From positions 124,001 through 188,000 of the forward strand of contig NZ_FOWE01000002.1 in NCBI RefSeq assembly GCF_900115395.1: DNA of 64,000 bases, read 5' to 3'. Position numbers and translations under genes: made by a program. Each line of letters starts with the position of its first letter. Position 1 is the first letter of the stretch. Shown in pieces: positions 57,271 to 64,000 of the stretch. This stretch comes from Geodermatophilus obscurus (lineage in GTDB: Bacteria > Actinomycetota > Actinomycetes > Mycobacteriales > Geodermatophilaceae). The notes beneath the pieces are model-generated. The model was not told where the DNA came from. It made no database searches and saw nothing but the letters and a program-made list of their open reading frames with translations.

Positions 57271-59281
57271 CGCTCACCACTCCCAGTGACTCGATCTGGG
57301 CCGTCCGGGAGACCTCCGTGTAGGAGATCACCGGCAGCCGGGGCAGGACCTGGCGGACCAGGCGGGACAGGGCGGCGCGGACCTGCGGCGAGCAGACCAG
57401 GACCGGCGAGAGGCCGTGGTTCTCCGCCTCCTCCAGCAGCCCGGTGCAGCCGGTGACCAGCGCGTCGACCGAGCCGGCGTCGAGCGCCAGCACCTGGCCG
57501 CCGTCGCTGTGCCGGACGGCCTCCAGGAGCCGCTGCTCGAAGGCGGGGTCGAGGGTGAGCACGTGCAGCCGCTCGTCGGGGGTGACGTAGGGCTGGCTGA
57601 TGGCCGCGCCGAGGGAGGAGCGCACCGCCTCGACAAGGCCGTCGAGGTCGGTCGACGTCTTCGCCCGCAGCGACAGCGCCTCGAAGATGCGCACGAGGTC
57701 GCGGATGGAGACGTTCTCGGTGAGCAGCGCGTGCAGCACCCGCTGGACCTCGCCGAGGGTGAGCAGCGCCGGGGTGAGCTCCTCGACGACGACCGGGTGG
57801 GTGCGGCGGACCATCTCCACGAGCACGCGGACGTCCTCGCGGCCGAGCAGGTCGGCGGAGTGCTGGCGGACGACCTCGGCCAGGTGCGTCGTGATGACCG
57901 ACGAGCGGTCGACGACGGTGGCGCCGGCCATCTCCGCCTGCCGCTGCAGCTCGGCCGGCACCCACTTGGCGGGCAGGCCGAAGACCGGCTCGCGGGTGGG
58001 GCGGCCGGGCAGCCCGTCGAGGGAGTCGCCGATGGCCAGCACCGTGCCGGCGGGGGAGGTGCCCTTGGCCGCGGGGACGCCGTTGAGCCAGATGACGTAC
58101 TGCGAGGCCGGCAGGTCGAGGTTGTCGCGGGTGCGGACCAGCGGGATGACCAGGCCGGTCTCCATCGCGACCTTCCGGCGCAGCGCCTTGACCCGGTCGA
58201 GCAGGTCGCCGCCGCGGGAGGAGTCGACGAGGTCGACGAGGTCGAAGGCCACCTCGAGCTCGAGCGGGTCGACGCGCATGCGCTCGGCGATCGCCTCGGG
58301 GGAGTCCGGCTTGGGCTCGTCGTCGACGTCGGTGGCCGGCGTCGTCTCGTCCTCGTCCGGTGCCTCCTGCATGCGGGCGGCCATGAGCAGGAAGGCGCCG
58401 CCGACGAGCAGGAACGGCAGCTTGGGCAGCCCGGGGATCAGGCACAGCGCGAGCGCGGCGCCGCCGGAGATGCGCACCGGCTGCTTGAAGCGGCCGAGCT
58501 GGGCGAGCAGGTCGCTGCCCATGTCGCCCTCGGTCGCCGAGCGGGTGACGATGATGCCGGTGGCGGTCGACATGAGCAGGGCCGGGATCATCGAGACCAG
58601 GCCGTCGCCCACGGTGAGCAGGGAGTAGGTGGAGACGGCCTCGCCGGGCGCCAGGCCCCGCTGCATGACGCCGATGGCCATGCCGCCGACGAGGTTGACC
58701 AGCGTGACGATGATGCCGGCGATCGCGTCGCCCTTGACGAACTTCGACGCACCGTCCATCGAGCCGTAGAAGTCAGCCTCGGCGGTGACCTCGGTGCGCC
58801 GCTTCCGGGCCTGCGCCTCGTCGATCAGGCCGGCGTTGAGGTCGGCGTCGATGGCCATCTGCTTGCCGGGCATGGCGTCGAGGGTGAAGCGCGCGCCGAC
58901 CTCGGCGACACGGCCGGCACCGTTCGTGATGACCACGAACTGCACGATCGTGAGGATCAGGAAGATGACCATGCCGACGATCAGCGAGCCGCCGATCACG
59001 ATGTGCCCGAAGGCCTCGATGACCTTGCCGGCGTAGCCGTCGGTGAGCACCAGGCGGGTCGACGACACGTTGAGCGCGAGCCGGAACAGCGTGGCGATGA
59101 GCAGCAGCGACGGGAAGACCGCGAAGTCCAGCGGCTTCCGGATCTGCATCGCCACCAGCAGGATCAGCAGCGAGATCGCGAGGTTCAGCCCGATCAGCAG
59201 GTCCATCAGCGCCGCCGGCAGCGGCACGACCAGCATCAGGACGATGGCCACGACACCGATCGGCACGGCGGCCTTCGTCAT
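57251..59281 (-). CDS. flhA: Flagellar biosynthesis protein FlhA
   Basis: 676 residues from ATG 59281 (GTG 59290 possible). Eight N-terminal membrane helices ('VVPLPAALMDLLIGLNLAIS', 'PLDFAVFPSLLLIATLFRLA') contain the FHIPEP-type loop 'DAMPGKQMAIDADLNAGLID' and 'RRTEVTAEADFYGSMDGASK', both invariant in FlhA/SctV. The cytoplasmic half has 'DPLELEVAFDLVDLVD' and 'LTENVSIRDLVRIFEAL'. It forms the nonameric ring receiving substrates of the flagellar type III secretion system. Preceded by a 15-bp hairpin separating it from flhB. Confidence 0.97.
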   Translation of the reverse strand: MTKAAVPIGVVAIVLMLVVPLPAALMDLLIGLNLAISLLILLVAMQIRKPLDFAVFPSLLLIATLFRLALNVSSTRLVLTDGYAGKVIEAFGHIVIGGSLIVGMVIFLILTIVQFVVITNGAGRVAEVGARFTLDAMPGKQMAIDADLNAGLIDEAQARKRRTEVTAEADFYGSMDGASKFVKGDAIAGIIVTLVNLVGGMAIGVMQRGLAPGEAVSTYSLLTVGDGLVSMIPALLMSTATGIIVTRSATEGDMGSDLLAQLGRFKQPVRISGGAALALCLIPGLPKLPFLLVGGAFLLMAARMQEAPDEDETTPATDVDDEPKPDSPEAIAERMRVDPLELEVAFDLVDLVDSSRGGDLLDRVKALRRKVAMETGLVIPLVRTRDNLDLPASQYVIWLNGVPAAKGTSPAGTVLAIGDSLDGLPGRPTREPVFGLPAKWVPAELQRQAEMAGATVVDRSSVITTHLAEVVRQHSADLLGREDVRVLVEMVRRTHPVVVEELTPALLTLGEVQRVLHALLTENVSIRDLVRIFEALSLRAKTSTDLDGLVEAVRSSLGAAISQPYVTPDERLHVLTLDPAFEQRLLEAVRHSDGGQVLALDAGSVDALVTGCTGLLEEAENHGLSPVLVCSPQVRAALSRLVRQVLPRLPVISYTEVSRTAQIESLGVVSGAVAIR

Positions 59282-59357
59282 CCCTCTCACGGACCTCCCA
59301 TCGGCAGCCGCCGAGGGCGTACCGACCGCGCTCGGCGCACGCGTCACACGCGCACCA

Positions 59358-59397
59358 CGACGACCCGTGCACGTCCGCGGGAGTGCACGGGTCGTCG
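59358..59397. terminator. Hairpin between flhB and flhA
   Basis: Perfect 15-bp stem CGACGACCCGTGCAC (59358-59372) with 59383-59397, loop 10 nt. It sits inside the operon 17 bp after the flhB stop. It could be an attenuator, an RNA-processing site or a full terminator with a new promoter for flhA; no T-run. Confidence 0.6.
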
Positions 59398-59413
59398 CAC
59401 GGGTGCGCTCGGG

Positions 59414-60562
59414 TCAGGAGGCGAGCGGCGCCCTCCGGCGGCCGGCCTTCGGCAGCCCCGTGACGTCCGGCGCCTCGAACCCGGGCCGGTGCACCCCTCC
59501 GCGCACCCCGCGGGCGCCGAGCTGCATGACGAAGGCGAGCACCCGCGCGACGGCCGTGAACAGCTGCGGCGGCACCTCCTGCCCGATCTCGCAGGAGGCG
59601 TGCAGCGCACGGGCCAGCGGGACGTCCTGCACCATCGGCACCCGCGCCTCGGCCGCCCGCTCCCGCAGCCGGGCGGCGATCTCGTCGGCGCCCTTGGCCA
59701 CGACCCGCGGCGCGCCCTTCTCCGGTCGGTAGCGCAGCGCGACGGCGACGTGCGTCGGGTTGACCAGCAGGACGTCGGCGTCGGCGACCTCGGCCATCAT
59801 CCGGTTCCGGGACAGGGCCATCGCCATGGACCGCCGCTGTCCCTTGACGTGCGGGTCACCCTCGGACTGCTTGTGCTCCTGCTCGATCTCGTACCTGCTC
59901 ATCTTGAGCTTCTTCATGATCTGGACGCGGACGACGACGTAGTCGGCGACGGCGATGACGAGCCCGGTCACCGCGACCACGCGGAACAGCAGGACGGCCG
60001 AGTCGGCGAAGGTCGCGACGACGGCCGAGAGCGGCAGCGCGCCGGACGCCGAGACCATCTCCTGCGCCCGGTCGCTGGTGACGACGACGACCGTGGCCAG
60101 GGCCGCGGTCTTGAGCAGTGCCTTGGCCGCCTCCCACACGCCGTGCGTGCCGAACATCCGCTTCATCCCGGGGAACGGGTTCAGCTTCTTCAGCGTCGGC
60201 TTCATGCCCTTCGCCGACACCGCGATCCCGCCCTGGGCGGCGGAGGCGAGGAAGCCGACGAGCATCAGGGCGAGCGCCATCGGGAGGACCGCCTCGAGGA
60301 ACGCCGTCAGCGCCTGCCCGAGCAGCACGGAGAGGGCCTCGACCTCCGGCCGGCGTGCCACCGCCCCGATCTGCACGAACAACCGGCCCACCGAGTCGAA
60401 CGCATCGCCCGCGAGCAACGGCAGGAGCGCGCTGGCCACCGCCATCGCCGTCCAGGTGCCCAGCTCCTGGGTGCGCGGGATCTGCCCCTCCTTGCGCGCC
60501 TCCTTCAGGCGCTTCGGAGTGGGCTTCTCGGTCTTCTCACCGCCCGGACCGTCCTTGGCCAC
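59414..60562 (-). CDS. flhB: Flagellar biosynthesis protein FlhB
   Basis: 382 residues. Starts 'GEKTEKPTPKRLKEARKEGQ', the usual FlhB/SctU opening, then four membrane helices with 'MKPTLKKLNPFPGMKRMFG'. The autocleavage site is 'DVLLVNPTHVAVALRY' (N-P-T-H, about residue 275), followed by 'GADEIAARLRERAAEARVP' and 'ALHASCEIGQEVPPQLFTAV'. Self-cleavage there switches export from rod/hook to filament proteins. GTG start 6 bp after the fliR stop. Confidence 0.97.
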   Translation of the reverse strand: MAKDGPGGEKTEKPTPKRLKEARKEGQIPRTQELGTWTAMAVASALLPLLAGDAFDSVGRLFVQIGAVARRPEVEALSVLLGQALTAFLEAVLPMALALMLVGFLASAAQGGIAVSAKGMKPTLKKLNPFPGMKRMFGTHGVWEAAKALLKTAALATVVVVTSDRAQEMVSASGALPLSAVVATFADSAVLLFRVVAVTGLVIAVADYVVVRVQIMKKLKMSRYEIEQEHKQSEGDPHVKGQRRSMAMALSRNRMMAEVADADVLLVNPTHVAVALRYRPEKGAPRVVAKGADEIAARLRERAAEARVPMVQDVPLARALHASCEIGQEVPPQLFTAVARVLAFVMQLGARGVRGGVHRPGFEAPDVTGLPKAGRRRAPLAS

Positions 60563-60568
60563 CGCCGC

Positions 60569-61333
60569 TCACCCGCTCCGGATGCTGATGACCGCGCGGG
60601 TGGCCTGCTCGAGCAGGGCGTCGAGCGCCGTGGGCAGCAGCGGGAACGTCAGGCCCAGCAGGGTGAGGGTGAGCATGATCTTCACCGGGAAGCCGATGGC
60701 GAAGATGTTCAGCGTCGGTGCGGCACGCGAGAGCAGGGCCAGGGCGACGTCGGAGAGCAGCAGCACCGCCACCATCGGCCCGGCGATCTGCAGCGCGGCC
60801 AGGAACATCATCGAGAACGCGGTGAGCACCACCGCCCCGATGGAGTCGACGGGGAAGCCGCCGGTGACCGGCAGTCCCTCGTAGGAGGTGGCGAACCCGC
60901 GGACCAGCAGCAGGTGCCCGTTGCTGGTGAACAACAGCGTCGTCGCCAGCAGGGTGTGCAGCTTGCCCATGACCGAGTTCATCGTCATCGACAGGGGGTC
61001 GTAGGCCGGCTGCAGCGTGAAGCCGCCGGTGACGTCGATGAGCTCGCCGGCGAACTGCACCGCGGTGAAGAAGAGCTGCACGACGAAGCCGAGGGCTGCG
61101 CCGATGGCCACCTCGGTGACCGCGGTGACCACCAGGAAGCCGGTGGTCGGCTCGGGCAGGCCGACGGCGACGCGGTCGACCAGCGCGACCGACAGGGCCA
61201 GCGCGAGCGCGCCCTTGACCGGCCCGGGGACCGTGCGGGTGTTGAACGGCGGGGCCAGCAGGACGAAGCCGGCCGCCCGGGCGGTGGCCAGGAGCAGGGC
61301 CGCGAGGGTGACCGCCGGGACCTCGAGGTCCAT
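60569..61333 (-). CDS. fliR: Flagellar biosynthetic protein FliR
   Basis: 254 residues with six predicted membrane helices. Family landmarks: 'RAAGFVLLAPPFNTRTVPGP' (FxxxP region), 'LGFVVQLFFTAVQFAGELID', 'GGFTLQPAYDPLSMTMNSVM', 'TSNGHLLLVRGFATSYEGLP' and 'APTLNIFAIGFPVKIMLTL'. FliR is part of the FliP5-FliQ4-FliR1 export gate. ATG 61333 is 5 nt after the fliQ stop. Confidence 0.95.
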   Translation of the reverse strand: MDLEVPAVTLAALLLATARAAGFVLLAPPFNTRTVPGPVKGALALALSVALVDRVAVGLPEPTTGFLVVTAVTEVAIGAALGFVVQLFFTAVQFAGELIDVTGGFTLQPAYDPLSMTMNSVMGKLHTLLATTLLFTSNGHLLLVRGFATSYEGLPVTGGFPVDSIGAVVLTAFSMMFLAALQIAGPMVAVLLLSDVALALLSRAAPTLNIFAIGFPVKIMLTLTLLGLTFPLLPTALDALLEQATRAVISIRSG

Positions 61334-61338
61334 GGCGC

Positions 61339-61614
61339 TCAGGTCCGCCCGAGGAAACGCGGCAGCTGGTCGAACAGGTGCTCGGTGAAGCTCACCATCT
61401 CGGCGAGCACCCAGTTGCCCGTCACCAGCAGCGCGATGGACACCGCGATCATCTTCGGCACGAAGGACAGGGTCGGTTCCTGGATCTGGGTCGCCGCCTG
61501 GAACAGCGAGATGAGGAACCCGACCAGCAGCGCCGTCAGCAGCACGGGGGCGGCGACCTTCGCGCCCACCGTCATCGTCTCGACGGCGATCTCGGTGACG
61601 TCGGCGTCCGTCAC
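61339..61614 (-). CDS. fliQ: Flagellar biosynthetic protein FliQ
   Basis: 91 residues from GTG 61614, overlapping the fliP stop (GTGA). Two membrane helices: 'VGAKVAAPVLLTALLVGFLI' and 'KMIAVSIALLVTGNWVLAEM'. Between them lies 'SLFQAATQIQEPTLSFVPK', the invariant FliQ/SctS motif. Component of the flagellar export gate. Confidence 0.95.
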   Translation of the reverse strand: MTDADVTEIAVETMTVGAKVAAPVLLTALLVGFLISLFQAATQIQEPTLSFVPKMIAVSIALLVTGNWVLAEMVSFTEHLFDQLPRFLGRT

Positions 61615-62429
61615 GTGTAACTGCCCACCAGCGCGGTGGTGATCAGCGCCCACCCGTCGACCACCACGAACAGCAGCAGCTTGAACGGTAGTGACACCAC
61701 CGACGGCGGCACCATCATCATGCCCATCGCCATGAGGGCGGCGCTGACGAGCATGTCGAGCACCAGGAACGGGATGAAGACGACGATCCCGATGATGAAG
61801 GCGCTCTTGAGCTCCGACAGCACGAACGCCGGCACCAGCGTGGTCATGCTGACCGAGGCGGCGTCCTCGGGCTGCTCCTCGCCCGACAGCCCGACCATGA
61901 GCTCGAGCTCGTCGTCGCGGGTGTTGGACAGCAGGAACTCCCGCAGCGGCACGACGCCGGCGTCGTAGGCCTGCGAGACGGTGATCGCCCCGTCCATGTA
62001 GGGCTGGACGGCGACCTCGTTGACGTCGGAGAACACCGGGCCCATGACGAACAGCGTCAGGAACAGGGCGATCCCGGTCAGCACCGAGTTGGGCGGCGAC
62101 TGCTGCAGGCCCAGCGCGTTGCGGGTCAGCGACAGGACGATCGCGATCTTGGTGAACGACGTCGTCAGCAGCAGGACCGACGGCGCCACCGACAGCACGG
62201 TGACGGCGAGGATCAGCGTGATCGAGGTGCTGGGGCTGCCGCTGCCCACCGAGATGTCCACGCCGCCGTCGACGGCGGGGACGGCCGGGGGCGTGGGGGC
62301 CGTGGGCGCGGTCGGGGCCGCCCCCGCGGGCCCGGCCAGCAGCACGCCGGCGAGCGCGCAGCCGAGGAGGGCCAGCAGGACGGCGGCGACCCGGCGCGCC
62401 AGGTCCCGTGCGCGGGCGGTGCGGGTCAT
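61611..62429 (-). CDS. fliP: Flagellar biosynthetic protein FliP
   Basis: 272 residues from ATG 62429. Has a cleavable signal peptide (about residues 1-40, ending 'LAGPAGAAPT') as FliP usually does, then an Ala/Pro/Thr linker. Core: 'LSVAPSVLLLTTSFTKIAIV', 'LTRNALGLQQSPPNSVLTGI', 'FVLSELKSAFIIGIVVFIPF', 'MGMMMVPPSVVSLPFKLLLF', all invariant. Forms the export-gate pentamer. Start and fliO stop share a base (TGATG). Confidence 0.96.
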   Translation of the reverse strand: MTRTARARDLARRVAAVLLALLGCALAGVLLAGPAGAAPTAPTAPTPPAVPAVDGGVDISVGSGSPSTSITLILAVTVLSVAPSVLLLTTSFTKIAIVLSLTRNALGLQQSPPNSVLTGIALFLTLFVMGPVFSDVNEVAVQPYMDGAITVSQAYDAGVVPLREFLLSNTRDDELELMVGLSGEEQPEDAASVSMTTLVPAFVLSELKSAFIIGIVVFIPFLVLDMLVSAALMAMGMMMVPPSVVSLPFKLLLFVVVDGWALITTALVGSYT

Positions 62430-62836
62430 CAGCGGCGGACCGTCCGCTCGCGCAGCTGCCCGACCAGGCCCGACCACGCGCTGCGGTCGAGCACCGACCC
62501 GGCGAGCGCGCCGCCCGACCGGCCCGCAGCGGACGCCACGGGCAGGGCGGGCCGGCCCTCGCGGTCGGCCCGCTCGGCCAGGGTCGCCTCGAGCGCCTCG
62601 CCGTCGAGCTCGGCCAGCAGGGTCACCTGCTGCTCGGTGGCGCCCACGACGAGCACGCGGTCGCCGATGCGCAGCACGTTGACGGTGCTGGCGCGGCCCA
62701 TCCGCTGGTGGGCGACGACCTCGACGAGGCCGCCGGAGGAGCCCAGGCCGCGCTTCTTCGCCAGCCGGGCGGCGAACCAGAGCACGCCGGCGACGAAGGC
62801 CAGCGACAGCAGCAGCCGGATCACCATCCAGGTCAC
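62429..62836 (-). CDS. fliO: Flagellar protein FliO
   Basis: 135 residues. One N-terminal membrane helix (about residues 5-22), then a small soluble domain 'LVEVVAHQRMGRASTVNVLR' and 'RVLVVGATEQQVTLLAEL', the FliO pattern (L-x-x-x-x-R-x-x-L, GxxxxQVxLL). It helps FliP assemble into the gate. GTG overlaps the fliN stop (GTGA). The tail after residue 90 is low-complexity. Confidence 0.9.
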   Translation of the reverse strand: MTWMVIRLLLSLAFVAGVLWFAARLAKKRGLGSSGGLVEVVAHQRMGRASTVNVLRIGDRVLVVGATEQQVTLLAELDGEALEATLAERADREGRPALPVASAAGRSGGALAGSVLDRSAWSGLVGQLRERTVRR

Positions 62837-63591
62837 GGCCGGTCCTGCCCGAGCTCGGAGGCGGCGTCGGCGACGATCTCGCTGATCCGCAGGCCGAAGT
62901 CCTCGTCGACGACGACGACCTCGCCGCGGGCGATGAGCGTGCCGTTGACCAGCAGGTCGGCCGGGGCGCTCGCGGCGCGGTCGAGCTCGACCACCTCGCC
63001 CGGGTGCAGCGAGAGCAGCTCGCCGACGGTCATGCGGGTGCGGCCGATCTCGACGGTGACCTCCATGGCCACGTGCCGCAGCAGGTCGAGGCTGTTGCGC
63101 CGCGCGCGGGGCGCCGTCGGCAGGGTGACCTGGAGCGCCAGCGTCGCCTGGTGGTCGCCGCCGGTGACGAGCGGCACGGCGACGAACATGCCCTTGTCGC
63201 GGAGCCCGTCGAGGGCGGTGACCGGGTCCTCGGTGCGCTCGGAGTCCACGCGCACCCGGCCGAGGGTGGCCGCGGCCGCCTCCAGCGCCGGGCGCAGCGC
63301 CGTCGCGACGTCCATCGGGCCGACGGGGGAGTTGTCCAGGGCCTCGACCACCTCGGCCGACAGCACCAGGACGACGTCGCCGGTGACCTCGCCGGAGAGC
63401 CGGGCGCTCACGGCCGCGGCGGCCGACGGCGGCACCGGGACGGCGTCGGGGTCGGTCACCGCCGGGCCGGGCTCGAGCTCGGTGCCGGCCGGGACGAGGA
63501 CGGCCGCGGCGCGCGCGGCGGCCACCACGACGCTGGTGATGGCCTCCGACGCCTGCGCGTGGGCCTGGGACGGGTCGAGCGTGGCGGTCAT
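62833..63591 (-). CDS. fliN: Flagellar motor switch protein FliN (long, FliY-like)
   Basis: 252 residues. N-terminal 150 residues form a CheC/CheX-like region ('GEVTGDVVLVLSAEVVEALD', 'VGPMDVATALRPALEAAAAT') without a clear phosphatase E-x-x-N pair. The C-terminal SpoA domain has 'VAMEVTVEIGRTRMTVGELL', 'LHPGEVVELDRAASAPADLL' and 'NGTLIARGEVVVVDEDFGLR', invariant in FliN. Part of the C-ring that sets rotation direction and receives export substrates. Long FliN/FliY forms are usual in actinobacteria and Firmicutes. ATG overlaps the fliM stop (ATGA). Confidence 0.93.
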   Translation of the reverse strand: MTATLDPSQAHAQASEAITSVVVAAARAAAVLVPAGTELEPGPAVTDPDAVPVPPSAAAAVSARLSGEVTGDVVLVLSAEVVEALDNSPVGPMDVATALRPALEAAAATLGRVRVDSERTEDPVTALDGLRDKGMFVAVPLVTGGDHQATLALQVTLPTAPRARRNSLDLLRHVAMEVTVEIGRTRMTVGELLSLHPGEVVELDRAASAPADLLVNGTLIARGEVVVVDEDFGLRISEIVADAASELGQDRP

Positions 63592-64000
63592 GCGGTGTCC
63601 TTCTCGGCGGACGGGGCGGGGACGATGGAGGCGGCCAGCCGGCGGCGGTGGTTGCTGGCGATGGCGTGGGCGAATACGGCGTCGTTGGTGGTGACCTCCA
63701 GCGGCGCGTCCCGCGGGTGGCGCAGCAGGAGGACGTCGCCGACGGTGAGCGACAGCAGGTCCTCCGAGGAGACCTCGAGCGGGCTGAACCGCACGCTCAC
63801 GTCGACCGGGACCAGCTCGATCCGCTCGGCCAGCAGCTCGGCGGCGCGCTGCCGCTTGCGCTGCGCGGACTCCGACAGCTGCGGGGAGGCGGCGTTGTCC
63901 AGGGCCTGGTGGAAGGAGGAGAACGGCAGCACGAGCGACGCCGTCCCCTCGCGGGAGCCGATCGACAGCGTGTAGCGGGCCACCATCACGGTGTCCGAGC
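63588..64000 (-). CDS. fliM: Flagellar motor switch protein FliM, C-terminal part (truncated by window edge)
   Basis: About 135 C-terminal residues are inside the window; the frame runs off the right edge, so the CheY-P-binding N-terminus and most of the middle domain are missing. 'ASLVLPFSSFHQALDNAASP' is the end of the CheC-like middle domain and 'LVPVDVSVRFSPLEVSSEDL' with 'VGDVLLLRHPRDAPLEV' is the SpoA C-domain that contacts FliN. Its TGA overlaps the fliN ATG. Reads as the upstream neighbour in the fliM-fliN-fliO-fliP order. Confidence 0.92.
   Translation of the reverse strand, partial: SDTVMVARYTLSIGSREGTASLVLPFSSFHQALDNAASPQLSESAQRKRQRAAELLAERIELVPVDVSVRFSPLEVSSEDLLSLTVGDVLLLRHPRDAPLEVTTNDAVFAHAIASNHRRRLAASIVPAPSAEKDTA

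Noticed and set aside
57416..61642. 1408-residue plus-strand open frame across the flagellar genes
   Set aside because: Antisense shadow of flhA, flhB, fliR and fliQ, which are all intact on the minus strand; sequence is Arg/Gln/His-rich with no domain.

Overview
The window is very GC-rich (roughly three quarters G+C), with GTG as frequent as ATG for starts, dense GTGA/ATGA stop-start overlaps, mycothiol enzymes (Mca and a mycothiol-dependent isomerase-like protein), an FtsB/DivIC-DUF501-Ppx cluster after enolase, and a full flagellar export cluster. This points to a motile, high-GC actinobacterium, most likely of the Geodermatophilaceae type (Blastococcus/Geodermatophilus/Modestobacter). The family-level placement is inference. 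Nothing in the window looks like a phage, plasmid, origin or CRISPR array.

Layout. 1-9.7 kb: an exopolysaccharide/cell-surface glycan locus. Six tightly coupled plus-strand genes (GT2 fragment, WsaF-like GT, membrane-anchored glycoside-hydrolase-like protein, rhamnosyltransferase-like protein, GT2, O-antigen ligase/polymerase) are followed by a Wzz-like chain-length protein. Convergent to these lie a GT4-like transferase and a WecG/TagA transferase. 10-13.5 kb: mfd, then three tandem copies of an 87-bp unit. 13.8-17.4 kb: an unusual one-module synthetase (acetoacetyl-CoA-synthetase-like adenylation, carrier, thioesterase) coupled to its own Sfp-type phosphopantetheinyl transferase. 17.5-24.8 kb: SurA-like lipoprotein, MazG, eno, FtsB/DivIC, DUF501, Ppx/GppA, DUF4235, family-5 uracil-DNA glycosylase. 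24.8-31.3 kb: NDH-2-like oxidoreductase, an odd tRNA with a UAA anticodon, Bax-inhibitor-1-like membrane protein, thiolase, SGNH hydrolase, DUF2252. 31.2-36.1 kb: a minus-strand operon of MoxR-like AAA+, VWA protein, GNAT and alpha/beta hydrolase. 36.1-39.3 kb: threonine ammonia-lyase, then a possible 29-codon leader peptide overlapping a DrrAB-type ABC exporter. 39.4-53 kb: M3 peptidase, RNHCP protein, GreA, Mca, AMIN-like secreted protein, SDR, a ribbon-helix-helix-like protein with operator-like repeats, MDMPI protein, geranylgeranyl-reductase-like flavoprotein, TrhA/hemolysin III, short cis-prenyltransferase, DUF885-like metallopeptidase, PIN-PhoH. 53.1-54.2 kb: an AbiEi/DUF559-type gene flanked by matching palindromes. 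54.2-64 kb: minus-strand flagellar operon fliM-fliN-fliO-fliP-fliQ-fliR-flhB-flhA-flhF plus a small membrane protein, running off the right edge.

Points most worth a second look: the UAA tRNA that has a leucine-type D arm but no long variable arm; FlhF that has kept its domain position but lost every recognisable GTPase motif; the AACS-carrier-TE protein with dedicated PPTase; the ATGA-coupled mini-ORF before the ABC exporter; the palindrome-bounded DUF559 gene; and the operator-like TTAC/GTAA array before the RHH-like gene. Several genes (eno, uppS-like, NDH-2, DUF2252) have a TAnnnT hexamer 6-7 nt before the start codon and no Shine-Dalgarno, indicating leaderless mRNAs.
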